64,000 bases of DNA from CADEEN01 sp963738425. Lineage in GTDB: Bacteria > Pseudomonadota > Gammaproteobacteria > Burkholderiales > Burkholderiaceae_C. A program made the translations under genes and the position numbers. Shown piece after piece: positions 10,530-19,927 of the stretch; position 1 is the stretch's first letter; every line of letters begins with the position of its first letter. The stretch lies in contig CAVTWT010000010.1 of NCBI GenBank assembly GCA_963738425.1, positions 62,001 through 126,000 on the forward strand. Reading direction: 5' to 3'. The notes beneath the pieces are model-generated. The model had not been told where the DNA came from, ran no database searches, and saw nothing but the letters and a program-made list of their open reading frames with translations.

Positions 10530-10868
10530 ATGCGACTTCTCGTGTGGGCTCTGCGCTTCGTCGTCTTCCTGGCGTTGTTTGCTCTGGCGCTGAACAACCA
10601 GCATGCGGTGACGCTGCACTCGTTCTTCGGCATCGAGTGGCAGACGCGGATGATCTATGTCGTGCTCGCCGCCTTCATCGCCGGCTGCACCGTCGGCGTG
10701 CTGGCGATGGTGCCGCGCTGGTGGCGTGGCCGGCGCGCGGTGACGCCGACTCCGGCCGTGGCGCCGAGCCCTGTTGCAACGCCAGCGCCGCGCCCGCCTT
10801 CCATGGCCGACCACCCCTCGTCGCAATTCGGCGCTGAAGCAGCGCTGCCCCCGCGCGAGAACTTCTGA
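10530..10868 (+). CDS. lapA: LapA-domain inner-membrane protein
   Basis: This is a 112-residue protein with two predicted membrane helices (about 4-21 and 40-63, the latter VVLAAFIAGCTVGVLAMV). The NNQHAVTLHSFFG loop between them is characteristic of the LapA (YciS) domain. The C-terminal 45 residues are a Pro/Ala-rich cytosolic tail. LapA works with LapB to control lipopolysaccharide assembly and LpxC turnover in E. coli. Its stop overlaps the lapB start (TGATG), supporting co-translation. Confidence 0.88.
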   Translation: MRLLVWALRFVVFLALFALALNNQHAVTLHSFFGIEWQTRMIYVVLAAFIAGCTVGVLAMVPRWWRGRRAVTPTPAVAPSPVATPAPRPPSMADHPSSQFGAEAALPPRENF

Positions 10869-12010
10869 TGTTCGACTTCGACATCCAATGGCTGCTGATC
10901 GGCCTGCCGCTGGCCTTTGCGCTCGGCTGGATCGGCTCGCGCATCGACGTGCGGCAGTGGCGCAAGGAACAACGCGCACAACCGAAGGCCGTGTTCAAGG
11001 GCCTGAACCTGCTGCTCAACGAACAGCCCGACAAGGCCATCGACGCCTTCATCGAGGCAGTGCAAAACGACCCCGACACGACCGAGCTGCACTTCGCGCT
11101 CGGCAACCTGTTTCGCCGCCGCGGTGAGTTCGAACGCGCAATCCGCGTGCACGAGCATCTGCTGCAGCGCGCCGACCTCTCCAACGCCGACCGCGAACGT
11201 GCGCAGCATGCGCTGGCGCAGGACTTCATGAAGGCCGGCTTGTTCGACCGTGCCGAGCAGGCCTTCCGTGCGCTCGCGGGCAGCCCGTTCGACACCGACG
11301 CTCGCCTGGCGCTGCTGCAACTGCACGAGCGCGCGCGCGACTGGCGCGCCGCAGCCGACGACGCAGCACAGCTCGAGAAAGCCGGCGCCGGCTCGTTCAC
11401 GTCGCGCATCGCACACCACTGGTGCGAGATCGCGCTCGAAGCCGAAGCGCGCGGCGACGACAAGGCCGCGGACACCGCGCTCGCGCAAGCCCGCGACGTC
11501 GCGCCCAATGCGCCGCGACCGTGGGTGCAAGCTGGGCAACGCCATGCTCGCGGCGGACACCATGCCGACGCACTCGCCGCTTGGAACCAGCTGCGGCAGC
11601 GCCACCCGGCGGCCTTTCCGCTGGTGGCCCTGGAATACGCCGCGAGCGCGAAGGTGGTTGCCCAATCCGGCGAAGCGCTGGCGGCACTGCAGGCCCTGCA
11701 CGCCCAGCAGCCGTCGTCGGATCTGATGGCGGCGATCGTCGCCCTCGAAGGCAATGCTGCGCAGGCGCACGCACGCCACGCCGAACAGCTCACCCGCCAA
11801 CCGAGCCTGGCCGCGGCGGCGGCGGTGCTGCGCGACCGCGCCGAAGACGACACGGGCCGTGCACTGGCCACTGTCGTCGAGCGCGCAGCGGCACCGCTGG
11901 CGCGCTACCGCTGCGCCGCCTGCGGCTTCGAGGCGCAACGCTACTTCTGGCAGTGCCCGGGATGCATGGGTTGGGACAGCTTTCCGCCGCAGCGGCTCGA
12001 AGACCAGTGA
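10868..12010 (+). CDS. lapB: Lipopolysaccharide assembly protein LapB
   Basis: LapB (YciM) is an inner-membrane-anchored TPR adaptor that presents LpxC to FtsH and so limits LPS synthesis. The 380-residue product has an N-terminal anchor (about 8-22), a basic juxtamembrane segment and TPR-like helical repeats. It ends in the diagnostic rubredoxin-type zinc site with C349xxC352 and C363xxC366 (RCAACGF...WQCPGCMGW). All four cysteines are present. Its stop overlaps the GTG of the next gene, a glycosyltransferase. In many relatives ADP-heptose genes follow here instead. Confidence 0.93.
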   Translation: MFDFDIQWLLIGLPLAFALGWIGSRIDVRQWRKEQRAQPKAVFKGLNLLLNEQPDKAIDAFIEAVQNDPDTTELHFALGNLFRRRGEFERAIRVHEHLLQRADLSNADRERAQHALAQDFMKAGLFDRAEQAFRALAGSPFDTDARLALLQLHERARDWRAAADDAAQLEKAGAGSFTSRIAHHWCEIALEAEARGDDKAADTALAQARDVAPNAPRPWVQAGQRHARGGHHADALAAWNQLRQRHPAAFPLVALEYAASAKVVAQSGEALAALQALHAQQPSSDLMAAIVALEGNAAQAHARHAEQLTRQPSLAAAAAVLRDRAEDDTGRALATVVERAAAPLARYRCAACGFEAQRYFWQCPGCMGWDSFPPQRLEDQ

Positions 12011-12728
12011 GAACCATCCTGTGCATGAAGTGGGGCACCAAGTACGGCGCCGACTACGTGAACCGCTTGTATGGCATGGTGCGGCGCCATCTGCGCGGCG
12101 AGTTTGATTTTGTCTGCCTGACCGACCTCAGCGCCGGCGTGCGCGACGAAGTGCAATGCCTGCCGATCCCCGACCTCGCACTGCCGGACGGCATTCCCGA
12201 GCGCGGCTGGAAGAAACTGACAACGTTCACCGCCGATCTGCACGGCCTGAAAGGCACGGCCCTCTTCCTCGACCTCGACGTTGTCATCGTCGACGACATC
12301 ACGCCGTTCTTCGAGCTGCCGGGCGACTTTCGCATCATCCACGACTGGAAGCGGCGCTGGCGCATCACCGGCAACTCGTCGGTCTATCGCTTCGAGCTCG
12401 GCTCGCACCCCGAGGTGCTGGAGCGCTTTCGTGCCGAGCACGAGAGCATCCGGGCACGCCTGCGCAACGAGCAGGCGTGGCTTTCAGAAGTCCTGCACGC
12501 GCAAGGCCAGCTGACTATTGGCCCGACGATTGGTGTGCAAGCTGGAAGTACCACTGCGTTCCGCGCTTTCCCTTCAACTTCTGGCGCGCACCGGCGATTC
12601 CGAAGGGTGCACGCATCCTCGTCTTCCACGGCGTGATGAACCCGCCCGATGCCATCGCCGGCCGCAGCCAAGGCAATTGGCGCGTCGCCAAACCGGCGTC
12701 GTGGATCGAGCAGCACTGGTGTGAGTGA
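12007..12728 (+). CDS. Small GT-A-type glycosyltransferase, paralog 1, frameshifted
   Basis: This is one of three paralogs in the window sharing the N-terminal signature CMKWGxxYGxxYVNRLYGMV, then FVCLTD, then a GT-A-like DxD motif in LFLDLDVVIVDD. It starts at GTG 12007 (VRTILCMKWGTKYG), overlapping the lapB stop. The frame breaks near 12515. The continuation from TAT 12516 (YWPDDWCASWKYHCVP...) aligns with the C-terminal halves of the two intact paralogs (YWPSDWCVSFKNTCVP and FWPEKWTKHFRLHCLP). One base appears to be missing there. The restored product would be about 240 residues, ending SWIEQHWCE. The sugar donor and acceptor are unknown. It is probably cytosolic and involved in LPS or other surface glycan synthesis, given lapB next to it. 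Confidence 0.7.
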
Positions 12729-13661
12729 GTGCGCAGGCCGCGGGGCGCCACCGCCCGAATGATTCCGTCGATGGACTCGTCGCCCTCGCCCCTGGCCGTC
12801 GTGCTCGACCAGCTGCGCCGACGCGGACTGCGTGGCGTCAAGCGCCTGATCCGGCCGCTGTGGATGCGCCGCCTCGATCGCCGCAACCGCGACAGCCGCG
12901 AGCCCTTCCTCGACGCCGCCGGTCCCGTGGTCTCCCTGACCACCTTCGGCAGCAGGCTGTCCACGGTCCACTACACGATCGAGAGCATCGCGGCCGGGCG
13001 CTGCAAACCGTCGCGATTGCTGCTCTGGGTGGCCGAAGACGAGTTGCGCGCCGGCATCCCCGCCACCTTGCAACGCCTGGTTGCCCGCGGGCTGGAAGTG
13101 CGCGCTTGTGCCGATCTGCTGTCTCACAAGAAGTACTTTCCGGCCGTGAACCTGCTTCCAGCCGATCGGCCGCTGGTCACAGCCGACGATGACGTGCTCT
13201 ATCCGCGCGGCTGGCTGGCCGGGCTGGTGGCAGCAGCGGCGCGAGCGCCCGACGAGGTGCATTGCTACCGCGCCCACGAGGTCACGTTCACGGCCGACGG
13301 ACAGTTCGCGCCGTACATCGACTGGCCGGGGTGCCGCAGCACCGAGCCCAGCCACCACCACTTCTTCACCGGCGTCGCCGGCGTGCTCTACCCGAGTGCC
13401 GTGCAGCGCGCACTGCGCGATGCAGGTGATGCCTTCCTGATCTGCTGCCCGCGTGCGGATGACATCTGGCTCAATGCCGTGGCCTGGCGCAGTGGCGCCA
13501 AGGTGCGCCAGTTGAGCCCCTTCCACCCGGTGCTGTTCGAGCTGCCCGGCACCCGCGACAGCGGTCTGGCGCGGGCCAATGTCCAGGGCGGCGGCAACGA
13601 CCGGCAGTTGGCCGACACCTTCAGCGCCACCGAACGCCAGGCGTTGAGACAGGCCGGGTAA
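12729..13661 (+). CDS. Putative glycosyltransferase with TADDD motif
   Basis: This protein of up to 310 residues starts at GTG 12729 or, perhaps more likely, at the in-frame ATG 12759 (MIPSMDSSPSPL). VVSLTTFGSRLSTVHYTIES resembles the opening strand of GT-A nucleotide-sugar transferases. LVTADDDVLYPRGWLAGLV supplies the acidic metal-binding motif. YRAHEVTF and a C-terminal ADDIWLNAVAWRSGAK segment also fit glycosyltransferases that act on polysaccharides. There is no signal peptide or membrane helix. The linkage specificity cannot be told. It belongs to the glycan cassette between lapB and dnaE and is convergent with the pyruvyl-transferase-like gene. Confidence 0.65.
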   Translation: MRRPRGATARMIPSMDSSPSPLAVVLDQLRRRGLRGVKRLIRPLWMRRLDRRNRDSREPFLDAAGPVVSLTTFGSRLSTVHYTIESIAAGRCKPSRLLLWVAEDELRAGIPATLQRLVARGLEVRACADLLSHKKYFPAVNLLPADRPLVTADDDVLYPRGWLAGLVAAAARAPDEVHCYRAHEVTFTADGQFAPYIDWPGCRSTEPSHHHFFTGVAGVLYPSAVQRALRDAGDAFLICCPRADDIWLNAVAWRSGAKVRQLSPFHPVLFELPGTRDSGLARANVQGGGNDRQLADTFSATERQALRQAG

Positions 13662-13682
13662 CGCCCTTTCGCGGTCTGCGGC

Positions 13683-14663
13683 TCAGGTCAACAGCTTGCG
13701 CGCGCGCTCGCCAAAGGCACGGGCGGCGGCGGCCGCGGCCGCCGAGCCCACTGCCGCGGGCGGCAGCGCCAACTCGCTGCCGAGCGCTTCGATCGACGGG
13801 CACAGCCGCCCGCCGCCGTAGCCGTCGACGAAGGCCTGGACTTTCGGGTCGAATGACAAGGCGATGTAGGGCCGATCGAAGCCGAAAGCGATGATCGCGC
13901 CGTGCAGCCGCGTCGTCACCACCAGGCCGGCGCGCTGGTACAGCAGCAGCGCATCATCGATGCCGAAGCGGCGGCGCTGCAGGTTCTCGACAGGGTGGGC
14001 CCGGCGGCCCGCCGCGGTGATCACGGCATCGATGCGCTGCGACTCCTGCGACGAGGCCAAGGTGGTGTGGATGCTGTGCAGCACGTCGATCTCGCCCGGA
14101 GGTGGCGCCGCGTGATCGCGCTGCCAGTCGTGCAGGTAGGGCACGGTCGGGCACACCGAGATGTCGGTGTCGTCGCGCAGGCCGTAGTGCGCCAGCGTCA
14201 ACCGGTCGCGCACATTGGCCAGCAGCGCCTTGGCGAAGACACGGCGCGTGACCTCGCGGCTCACACCTTGCGCCTGTTCGTTGGCGGGCAGACAGACGCC
14301 GATGCCCCAGATCACGAACGGCAGCTTGCAGTGGCGGTCGAAGTCCTGCCAGAAGGCCTCGAAATCGGCGTGCAGCAACCCGGCGCCGCCGATGATCGCC
14401 ACGCGGTGGTGGCGGTGCACCTCGTCCCAATCCACCGGCACGCGATGGATGTCCCAGACATCGGTGGCACCACCGAGCATGTTCTGGATGCCGAGCACCG
14501 GAGTGAAGTTGCCGATGTTGCGGTACGACGAGTAGAACTGAATGACCGGCGACCGACGCTGCCGCAACCACCGCGGCGTCGCGCTCAGATCGTTCAGGTG
14601 CGTCTGACGGTCGAAGGGCAGGCGCCGCTTCAGCCAGGAGGTCATCAGGTTGCGCTCGCTCAT
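13683..14663 (-). CDS. Polysaccharide pyruvyl transferase family protein
   Basis: This 326-residue protein starts at ATG 14663 (MSERNLMTSWLKRRLPF). A longer frame to 14708 exists but overlaps its neighbour. Features match the polysaccharide pyruvyl transferase family (CsaB/WcaK type): YSSYRNIGNFTPVLGIQNML near the start, AIIGGAGLLHADF, LPFVIWGIGVCLP, and the strongly diagnostic LVVTTRLHGAIIAFGFDRPY near the C-terminus. Such enzymes add ketal pyruvate to exopolysaccharide or LPS sugars, though some members do other chemistry. It is last in the minus-strand string dnaE-glycosyltransferase-glycosyltransferase-this gene. The C-terminus has an Ala-rich stretch. Confidence 0.8.
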   Translation of the reverse strand: MSERNLMTSWLKRRLPFDRQTHLNDLSATPRWLRQRRSPVIQFYSSYRNIGNFTPVLGIQNMLGGATDVWDIHRVPVDWDEVHRHHRVAIIGGAGLLHADFEAFWQDFDRHCKLPFVIWGIGVCLPANEQAQGVSREVTRRVFAKALLANVRDRLTLAHYGLRDDTDISVCPTVPYLHDWQRDHAAPPPGEIDVLHSIHTTLASSQESQRIDAVITAAGRRAHPVENLQRRRFGIDDALLLYQRAGLVVTTRLHGAIIAFGFDRPYIALSFDPKVQAFVDGYGGGRLCPSIEALGSELALPPAAVGSAAAAAAARAFGERARKLLT

Positions 14664-14695
14664 CGTTGTCGGTCCAGGTTGCCGGTGCAGCCCAC

Positions 14696-15511
14696 TCATT
14701 CCCGCCAATGCTCTTCGATCCAGCGCACCGGCAGCACGAAGCGCTGCAGGTGGCGGCGCCGCTTGTCGTCAACGCGCGGCTCGCCGAAGGTCGCCCGCAG
14801 ATGCTGCCAGCGCGTCGGGAACGGAGGCACGCGCTTGTTCCACCGCCCCACCATCACGTCATCGGGGTTCGGTCCGCCCGGAAACGTGACGATGCGCGCA
14901 CCCGCCGGCAGCCGCGCCGGCACGAAGTAGCGCAGCGGAAATGGTGGCAGGCAGTGCAGCCGGAAGTGCTTCGTCCATTTCTCGGGCCAGAACTTCACGC
15001 CGCCGGTGACAGCATGCGTCACGTAGTGCTGTTCGAACTGGTGCTTGTCGGCCACGCCTTGCGGGTCGGCTCGAAAGCCGTCGAGGATGTGGGCATTGCC
15101 ACCGACGGGAAAGCGGAACACCGAGGTCTGACCGAGCTTCTCCAACGGCCGCGCCCAGTTGCGTGCCACGTAGACATCGCCCGGCGCGCCGATACTGAAG
15201 TAGTCGTCGAGCGAACCCACGATCACAGAGTCGAGGTCGATGAACAGCGCCACACCCTCAAGGCCCGGCACGGTGCTGCCCCAGAGGATCTGCTTGCGCC
15301 ACTTGCCCATCGTGCGCTGCGGGTGCGGCACGCCGAGCTCAGGCAGATCGAAGCACTCGACCTCCGACCGGATGCCCGCGCGATCATCGGTCAGGCAAAC
15401 CAGACGAAACGGCGGCGTGAGCTGGCGCGACACCATGCCGTAGAGGCGATTCACATACTCGGGGCCGTACATCGTGCCCCACTTGACGCAGACCACTTGC
15501 TTGACCGTCAC
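14696..15511 (-). CDS. Small GT-A-type glycosyltransferase, paralog 2
   Basis: This 271-residue paralog of the genes at 12007 and 15508 opens with VVCVKWGTMYGPEYVNRLYG. It then has FRLVCLTDDRAG and the putative metal motif in LFIDLDSVIVGSLDDYF. TSVFRFPVGGNAHILDGF and KFWPEKWTKHF complete the family pattern. Its C-terminus (RWIEEHWRE) resembles that of paralog 1 (SWIEQHWCE), so these two are closer to each other than to paralog 3. The start overlaps the upstream stop by four bases. I cannot name the sugar transferred. Confidence 0.72.
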   Translation of the reverse strand: MTVKQVVCVKWGTMYGPEYVNRLYGMVSRQLTPPFRLVCLTDDRAGIRSEVECFDLPELGVPHPQRTMGKWRKQILWGSTVPGLEGVALFIDLDSVIVGSLDDYFSIGAPGDVYVARNWARPLEKLGQTSVFRFPVGGNAHILDGFRADPQGVADKHQFEQHYVTHAVTGGVKFWPEKWTKHFRLHCLPPFPLRYFVPARLPAGARIVTFPGGPNPDDVMVGRWNKRVPPFPTRWQHLRATFGEPRVDDKRRRHLQRFVLPVRWIEEHWRE

Positions 15512-16293
15512 GAACCACTCCAGGCTGCGCGCAGCCAGTCGACATTACCGATGCGCCGGTACCACTTGTGGCCGCCGCCGGCCAGCACTTCGGACATCTT
15601 CGGTTCGCCGGCGAAGACAACGATGCGCGCGCCAGCCGGCACCGCAGGATCGTTCACGTAGCTGCGCAGGTGGCGCGGCACGCAGGTGTTCTTGAAGCTC
15701 ACGCACCAGTCGCTCGGCCAGTAGTGCAGATCGCCACGCGCGGCCAGCTGCGCACTCTGGAATTGCTGCGAAATTTCGTACTTCACCGCAGCGCCCACCG
15801 GGTCGGCAACATAAGCGTCGAGGATGTAGCGGTGCGCGCCGATCTCGAAACGGAACACCGACGAGTTGCCGACGCTGTGCAGAAAGCGGTCGCGCTCGGC
15901 GTTCAGGCGACGCAGGGGCTTGTGGCGGAACAGATCATCGTCGCGGATGATGAAGAAGCGGCCCGGCAAGTCGAAGAACGGGTCGAGCGCATCGACGATG
16001 ACGAGATCGAGATCGAGAAACAGCGTCGGCCCGGCGAGATCGCCGAGCTGGTCGCGGAACACAGCGAGCTTTTGCCAGCGCCGGTCGCGTTGACCGGCCG
16101 GCAGGCCGAGTTCGGGCAGCGGCAGCGCTTGCACATCAGCCACGAGGCCGCTCGCATCGTCGGTGAAGCAGACGAAGCGATGCGGCCGGGACAGGTGCCG
16201 CGCCACGCCTGCGCGCAGATGGTTCACATACTCGGGGCCATATAGCTTGCCCCACTTCATGCAAACGACATTGACAAGCGGCGCAGCGTTCAC
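15508..16293 (-). CDS. Small GT-A-type glycosyltransferase, paralog 3
   Basis: This 261-residue protein starts at GTG 16293, which is nested in the dnaE stop (GTGA), so its translation is probably coupled to dnaE. The signature is VVCMKWGKLYGPEYVNHLRA, then HRFVCFTDDASG, then LFLDLDLVIVDALDPFFDL, with NSSVFRFEIGAHRYILDAY and HYWPSDWCVSF further on. It has no signal peptide and no membrane helices. Coupling of a surface-glycan gene to the replicative polymerase is unusual, and no functional link is suggested beyond shared transcription. Confidence 0.72.
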   Translation of the reverse strand: MNAAPLVNVVCMKWGKLYGPEYVNHLRAGVARHLSRPHRFVCFTDDASGLVADVQALPLPELGLPAGQRDRRWQKLAVFRDQLGDLAGPTLFLDLDLVIVDALDPFFDLPGRFFIIRDDDLFRHKPLRRLNAERDRFLHSVGNSSVFRFEIGAHRYILDAYVADPVGAAVKYEISQQFQSAQLAARGDLHYWPSDWCVSFKNTCVPRHLRSYVNDPAVPAGARIVVFAGEPKMSEVLAGGGHKWYRRIGNVDWLRAAWSGS

Positions 16294-19200
16294 TCGTAGA
16301 CCACCGCCGCACGGCCTTCGTGGGCCAGCGTGCGCCAGCGTGCCAGCGCCTCGTCACTTGGCCAGAAGCGCGCCTGGTCACCGAGGTCGAGCACACCTTC
16401 CGCACGCTCGCGATGGAGTTGCAGGCGGATCGCCAGCCCTTGCTGCGTCTCGCCTTGCGCCGACTCCACGCGGCGCGGCGGCCAGGTCTTGATGACGTCG
16501 GCCACCGGCGGCACCTTGCCATTGACGGCAACGCTCAGGTAGCGGCCGAAGCGCGCGCGCGCGGAAGGCAGATCCCACACCGCATTGCACTGCAGGCGCA
16601 GGCCACCGCTGAAGCGATCGTTCTGCACCTTGCCCTGGATGACGACGAGCTCATCGTCACGCAAGCGCTCGCGGTTGGCGTCGTAGAGTTCTTCTGCCGC
16701 AGTGGCCTCGATGTACTCGCTGCCGTCGTCCAGGCGAAAGATCGCCGTCCGGCCGCGCGCGCCGTTGACGACACGCAGGTCGCTGACGATGCCGGCCAAC
16801 ACCTGCGGCTCGCGGCCCGTGTCGACGAGATCAGCGATCTGCCGCTTGCAGAACAACCGCACCTCGGGCGCGTACTCTTCGAACAGGTGGCCCGAGAGGT
16901 AGAAGCCCAGCGCCGCCTTCTCGGCGGTCAGCCGCTCCTTGATGCTCCACGGCTCGGCCTTCACCAGCGCCGGCTCCTGCGTGCTGGCCGCGTGGGAATC
17001 GTCGAAGTCGAACAGGCCGCTCTGGTGCTCGTTGACATCCTGTGTGTCGGCCCAGTCGAACGCCAGGCCGACGCTGGCCAATGTGCTGGCGCGATCGGCG
17101 TGCAGCGCATCGAAGGCACCGGCCTTGATCAGCGCTTCGACGACGCGCTTGTTGACGCGCTGGCGGTCGATGCGCGCCGCGAAGTCGAACAGGCTGCGGA
17201 ACGGCCCGCCGCCCTCGCCTTCATGGTCACCGCTGCCGTCACGCACCGCGATGATCGCCTCGATCGCGCCCTGCCCGGTGCCCTTGATGGCGCACAGCCC
17301 GTAGCGCACGACGCTGTCGCTCACCGGCTCGAAGCGGTAGCCGCCGCGGTTGATGTCCGGCGGCTCGAACGAGATGCCGAACTGCTTGGCGTCGGCGAGC
17401 AGCACCTTCAGCTTGTCGGTGTTGTCGAGTTCGACCGTCATGTTGGCGGCGTAGAACTCGGCCGTGCAATGCGCCTTCAGCCACCCGGTGTGATACGCCA
17501 GCAAGGCGTAGGCGGCGGCGTGGCTCTTGTTGAAGCCATAGCCGGCGAACTTCTCCATCAGGTCGAAGACCTCGTCGGCCTTCTCCTGATCGATGCCCTG
17601 CTTGGCAGCACCAGCGCGGAAGATCGCGCGCTGCTGCGCCATCTCCTCGGCCTTCTTCTTGCCCATCGCGCGGCGCAACAGGTCGGCGCCACCGAGCGAG
17701 TAGCCGCCGAGCACCTGCGCGGCCTGCATCACCTGTTCCTGGTAGACGAAGATGCCGTAGGTCTCGGACAGCAGTCCTTCGAGCAGCGGATGCGGATACT
17801 CGATCGGCTCGCGGCCATGCTTGCGTGCGCAGAAGCTCGGGATGTTCTCCATCGGTCCCGGCCGAAACATCGCGTTCATTGCGATCAGGTCTTCGAGCCG
17901 CGACGGCTTGGCATCGCGCAGCATGCCGACCATGCCGCGCGATTCGAACTGGAACACCGATTCGGTCTTGCCTTCGGCAAAGATGCGGTATGTGGCCGGG
18001 TCATCGAGCGGCAGTTGCGCGTAGTCGAAGTTCTCACGCCCCTTGCGACGGGCGCGCACCATCTCCTTGGCGAGCTCGAGGATCGTCAGCGTCGCGAGAC
18101 CCAGGAAGTCGAACTTCACCAGGCCAATGGCTTCGACATCGTCCTTGTCGAACTGGCTGACCGCGCTGTCGCTGCCCGGCTGCTGGTACAGCGGGCAGAA
18201 GTCGGTGATCTTGCCCGGCGCAATCAGCACGCCACCGGCATGCATGCCGACGTTGCGCACGATGCCTTCGACACGCGTGGCCAACGACAGCAGCTCGGCC
18301 ACTTCCTCTTCGGCCGCTTCGCGCCTGTCGATTTCAGGCTCTTCCTTGCGCGCGTAGAGAATGCCTTCGACCGGTTGCTCGGGCACCTTGGCCAGCGTCA
18401 CCGTCTTGCCCGGTGGCGCGACGACGAGCTTGGCAATCGAGTCGACATGGCCATAGCCCATGCCGAGCACACGGCCAACATCACGCAAGGCCGCCTTCGC
18501 GGCCATCGTTCCGAACGTCGCGATCTGGCTGACGGCATCGCGGCCGTACTTGTCCTTCACATAGTCGATCACACGCTCGCGGTTGGCCTGGCAGAAGTCG
18601 ATGTCGAAGTCCGGCATCGACACGCGTTCGGGGTTCAGGAAACGCTCGAACAGCAGGTTGTATTGCAGCGGGTCGAGGTCGGTGATCAGCAGCGAGTAAG
18701 CGACCAGCGAACCCGCCCCCGAGCCGCGCCCCGGTCCGACCGGGCAGCCATGCGACTTCGCCCACTGAATGAAGTCGGCAACGATCAGGAAGTAGCCCGG
18801 GAAGCCCATCTGGATGATGGTGTCGAGTTCGAAGTCCAAGCGCTGCACATAGCGCGCACGTTCGGCCTCGCGCTGTGCTGCTTGCGGATAGAGCTGCGCG
18901 AGGCGAACTTCCAGACCCGCGTGCGACGCATCGCGGAAGTGCTGATCGATCGGCACGCCGCCCGGCGTCGGGAAGTCCGGCAACTGCGGCTTGCCGAGCG
19001 TGAGCTGCAGGTTGCAGCGCTGCGCAATCGCCAACGTGTTGGCAACCGCAGTCGGCAAGTCGGCGAACAGCGCTTCCATCTGCGCTTGCGTCTTGAAGTA
19101 CTGCTCGCGCGAGAAGCGCTTGATCCGCTTCGGGTTGGCCAGCGTCTCACCCTCGGCCACGCAAACGCGCGCCTCGTGCGCTTCAAAGTCATCGGGCTCC

Positions 19201-19805
19201 AGAAACTGCACCGGGTGAGTCGCCACCACCGGCAGTTGCAGCTTCGCGGCCAGTGGCACGGCCGCGCGCACATGGCGTTCGTTGCTCGACAACCCAGCAC
19301 GTTGCAACTCGATGAAAAAGCGCTGCGGGAACAGCGCACTCAGTCGCTGCGCAAGAGCCTCCGCCCGCTCCACATCGCCCGCCAGCAGCGCCTGACCGAC
19401 AGCGCCGCCATCGGCGCCCGACAGCGCCAGCAATCCCGCGCCATGCGTCTCGAACCACTCCCATTTGACGAAGGCATGGGCACGCTGCGTATTGCCGCTC
19501 CACGCCCGTGCCAGCAACTCGCACAGATTCAGATAGCCCTGCCGGTTCTGCACCAGCACCAGCAGACGACTGCCCTGCTTGTCCCCGCCTTCAGGCTCCA
19601 GCCACAAATCGCATCCGATGATCGGCTTGACACCCTTCTTGCGCGCTGCGGTGTAGAACTTGATCGCGCCGAAGAGATTGCTGAGGTCGGTGATGGCGCA
19701 AGCGGCTTGCCCGTCGCGTGCAGCCGCGGCCACCGCGTCATCGACGCGCAATGTGCCATCGACGACGGAGTACTCAGTGTGGGTGCGGAGGTGGATGAAG
19801 GTCAT
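16290..19805 (-). CDS. dnaE: DNA polymerase III subunit alpha
   Basis: This is the replicative polymerase catalytic subunit, 1171 residues, normal for proteobacterial DnaE. The N-terminal PHP domain begins FIHLRTHTEYSVVDGTL. The catalytic aspartates sit in VSMPDFDIDFCQ near residue 400. GPGRGSGAGSLVAY, FRPGPMENIP and FNKSHAAAYALLAYHTG are polymerase-core motifs. Late in the protein an OB domain is visible (VLAGIVSDLRV...). ATG 19805 is the start. It leads a minus-strand string into two glycosyltransferases and a pyruvyl-transferase-like gene. No frameshift was found in this long gene. Confidence 0.97.
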   Translation of the reverse strand: MTFIHLRTHTEYSVVDGTLRVDDAVAAAARDGQAACAITDLSNLFGAIKFYTAARKKGVKPIIGCDLWLEPEGGDKQGSRLLVLVQNRQGYLNLCELLARAWSGNTQRAHAFVKWEWFETHGAGLLALSGADGGAVGQALLAGDVERAEALAQRLSALFPQRFFIELQRAGLSSNERHVRAAVPLAAKLQLPVVATHPVQFLEPDDFEAHEARVCVAEGETLANPKRIKRFSREQYFKTQAQMEALFADLPTAVANTLAIAQRCNLQLTLGKPQLPDFPTPGGVPIDQHFRDASHAGLEVRLAQLYPQAAQREAERARYVQRLDFELDTIIQMGFPGYFLIVADFIQWAKSHGCPVGPGRGSGAGSLVAYSLLITDLDPLQYNLLFERFLNPERVSMPDFDIDFCQANRERVIDYVKDKYGRDAVSQIATFGTMAAKAALRDVGRVLGMGYGHVDSIAKLVVAPPGKTVTLAKVPEQPVEGILYARKEEPEIDRREAAEEEVAELLSLATRVEGIVRNVGMHAGGVLIAPGKITDFCPLYQQPGSDSAVSQFDKDDVEAIGLVKFDFLGLATLTILELAKEMVRARRKGRENFDYAQLPLDDPATYRIFAEGKTESVFQFESRGMVGMLRDAKPSRLEDLIAMNAMFRPGPMENIPSFCARKHGREPIEYPHPLLEGLLSETYGIFVYQEQVMQAAQVLGGYSLGGADLLRRAMGKKKAEEMAQQRAIFRAGAAKQGIDQEKADEVFDLMEKFAGYGFNKSHAAAYALLAYHTGWLKAHCTAEFYAANMTVELDNTDKLKVLLADAKQFGISFEPPDINRGGYRFEPVSDSVVRYGLCAIKGTGQGAIEAIIAVRDGSGDHEGEGGGPFRSLFDFAARIDRQRVNKRVVEALIKAGAFDALHADRASTLASVGLAFDWADTQDVNEHQSGLFDFDDSHAASTQEPALVKAEPWSIKERLTAEKAALGFYLSGHLFEEYAPEVRLFCKRQIADLVDTGREPQVLAGIVSDLRVVNGARGRTAIFRLDDGSEYIEATAAEELYDANRERLRDDELVVIQGKVQNDRFSGGLRLQCNAVWDLPSARARFGRYLSVAVNGKVPPVADVIKTWPPRRVESAQGETQQGLAIRLQLHRERAEGVLDLGDQARFWPSDEALARWRTLAHEGRAAVVYE

Positions 19806-19927
19806 CTTGCGGACCTACGGCGCAGCGCGGCGGGCGGTGCGGCGACGACGACGCGACTTCTGGTACTCCAGCATGAGCGACGGCGCCGCGCTGCCCTCGG
19901 GCCCCGCAAAAACAGAACAGCAGGCCA

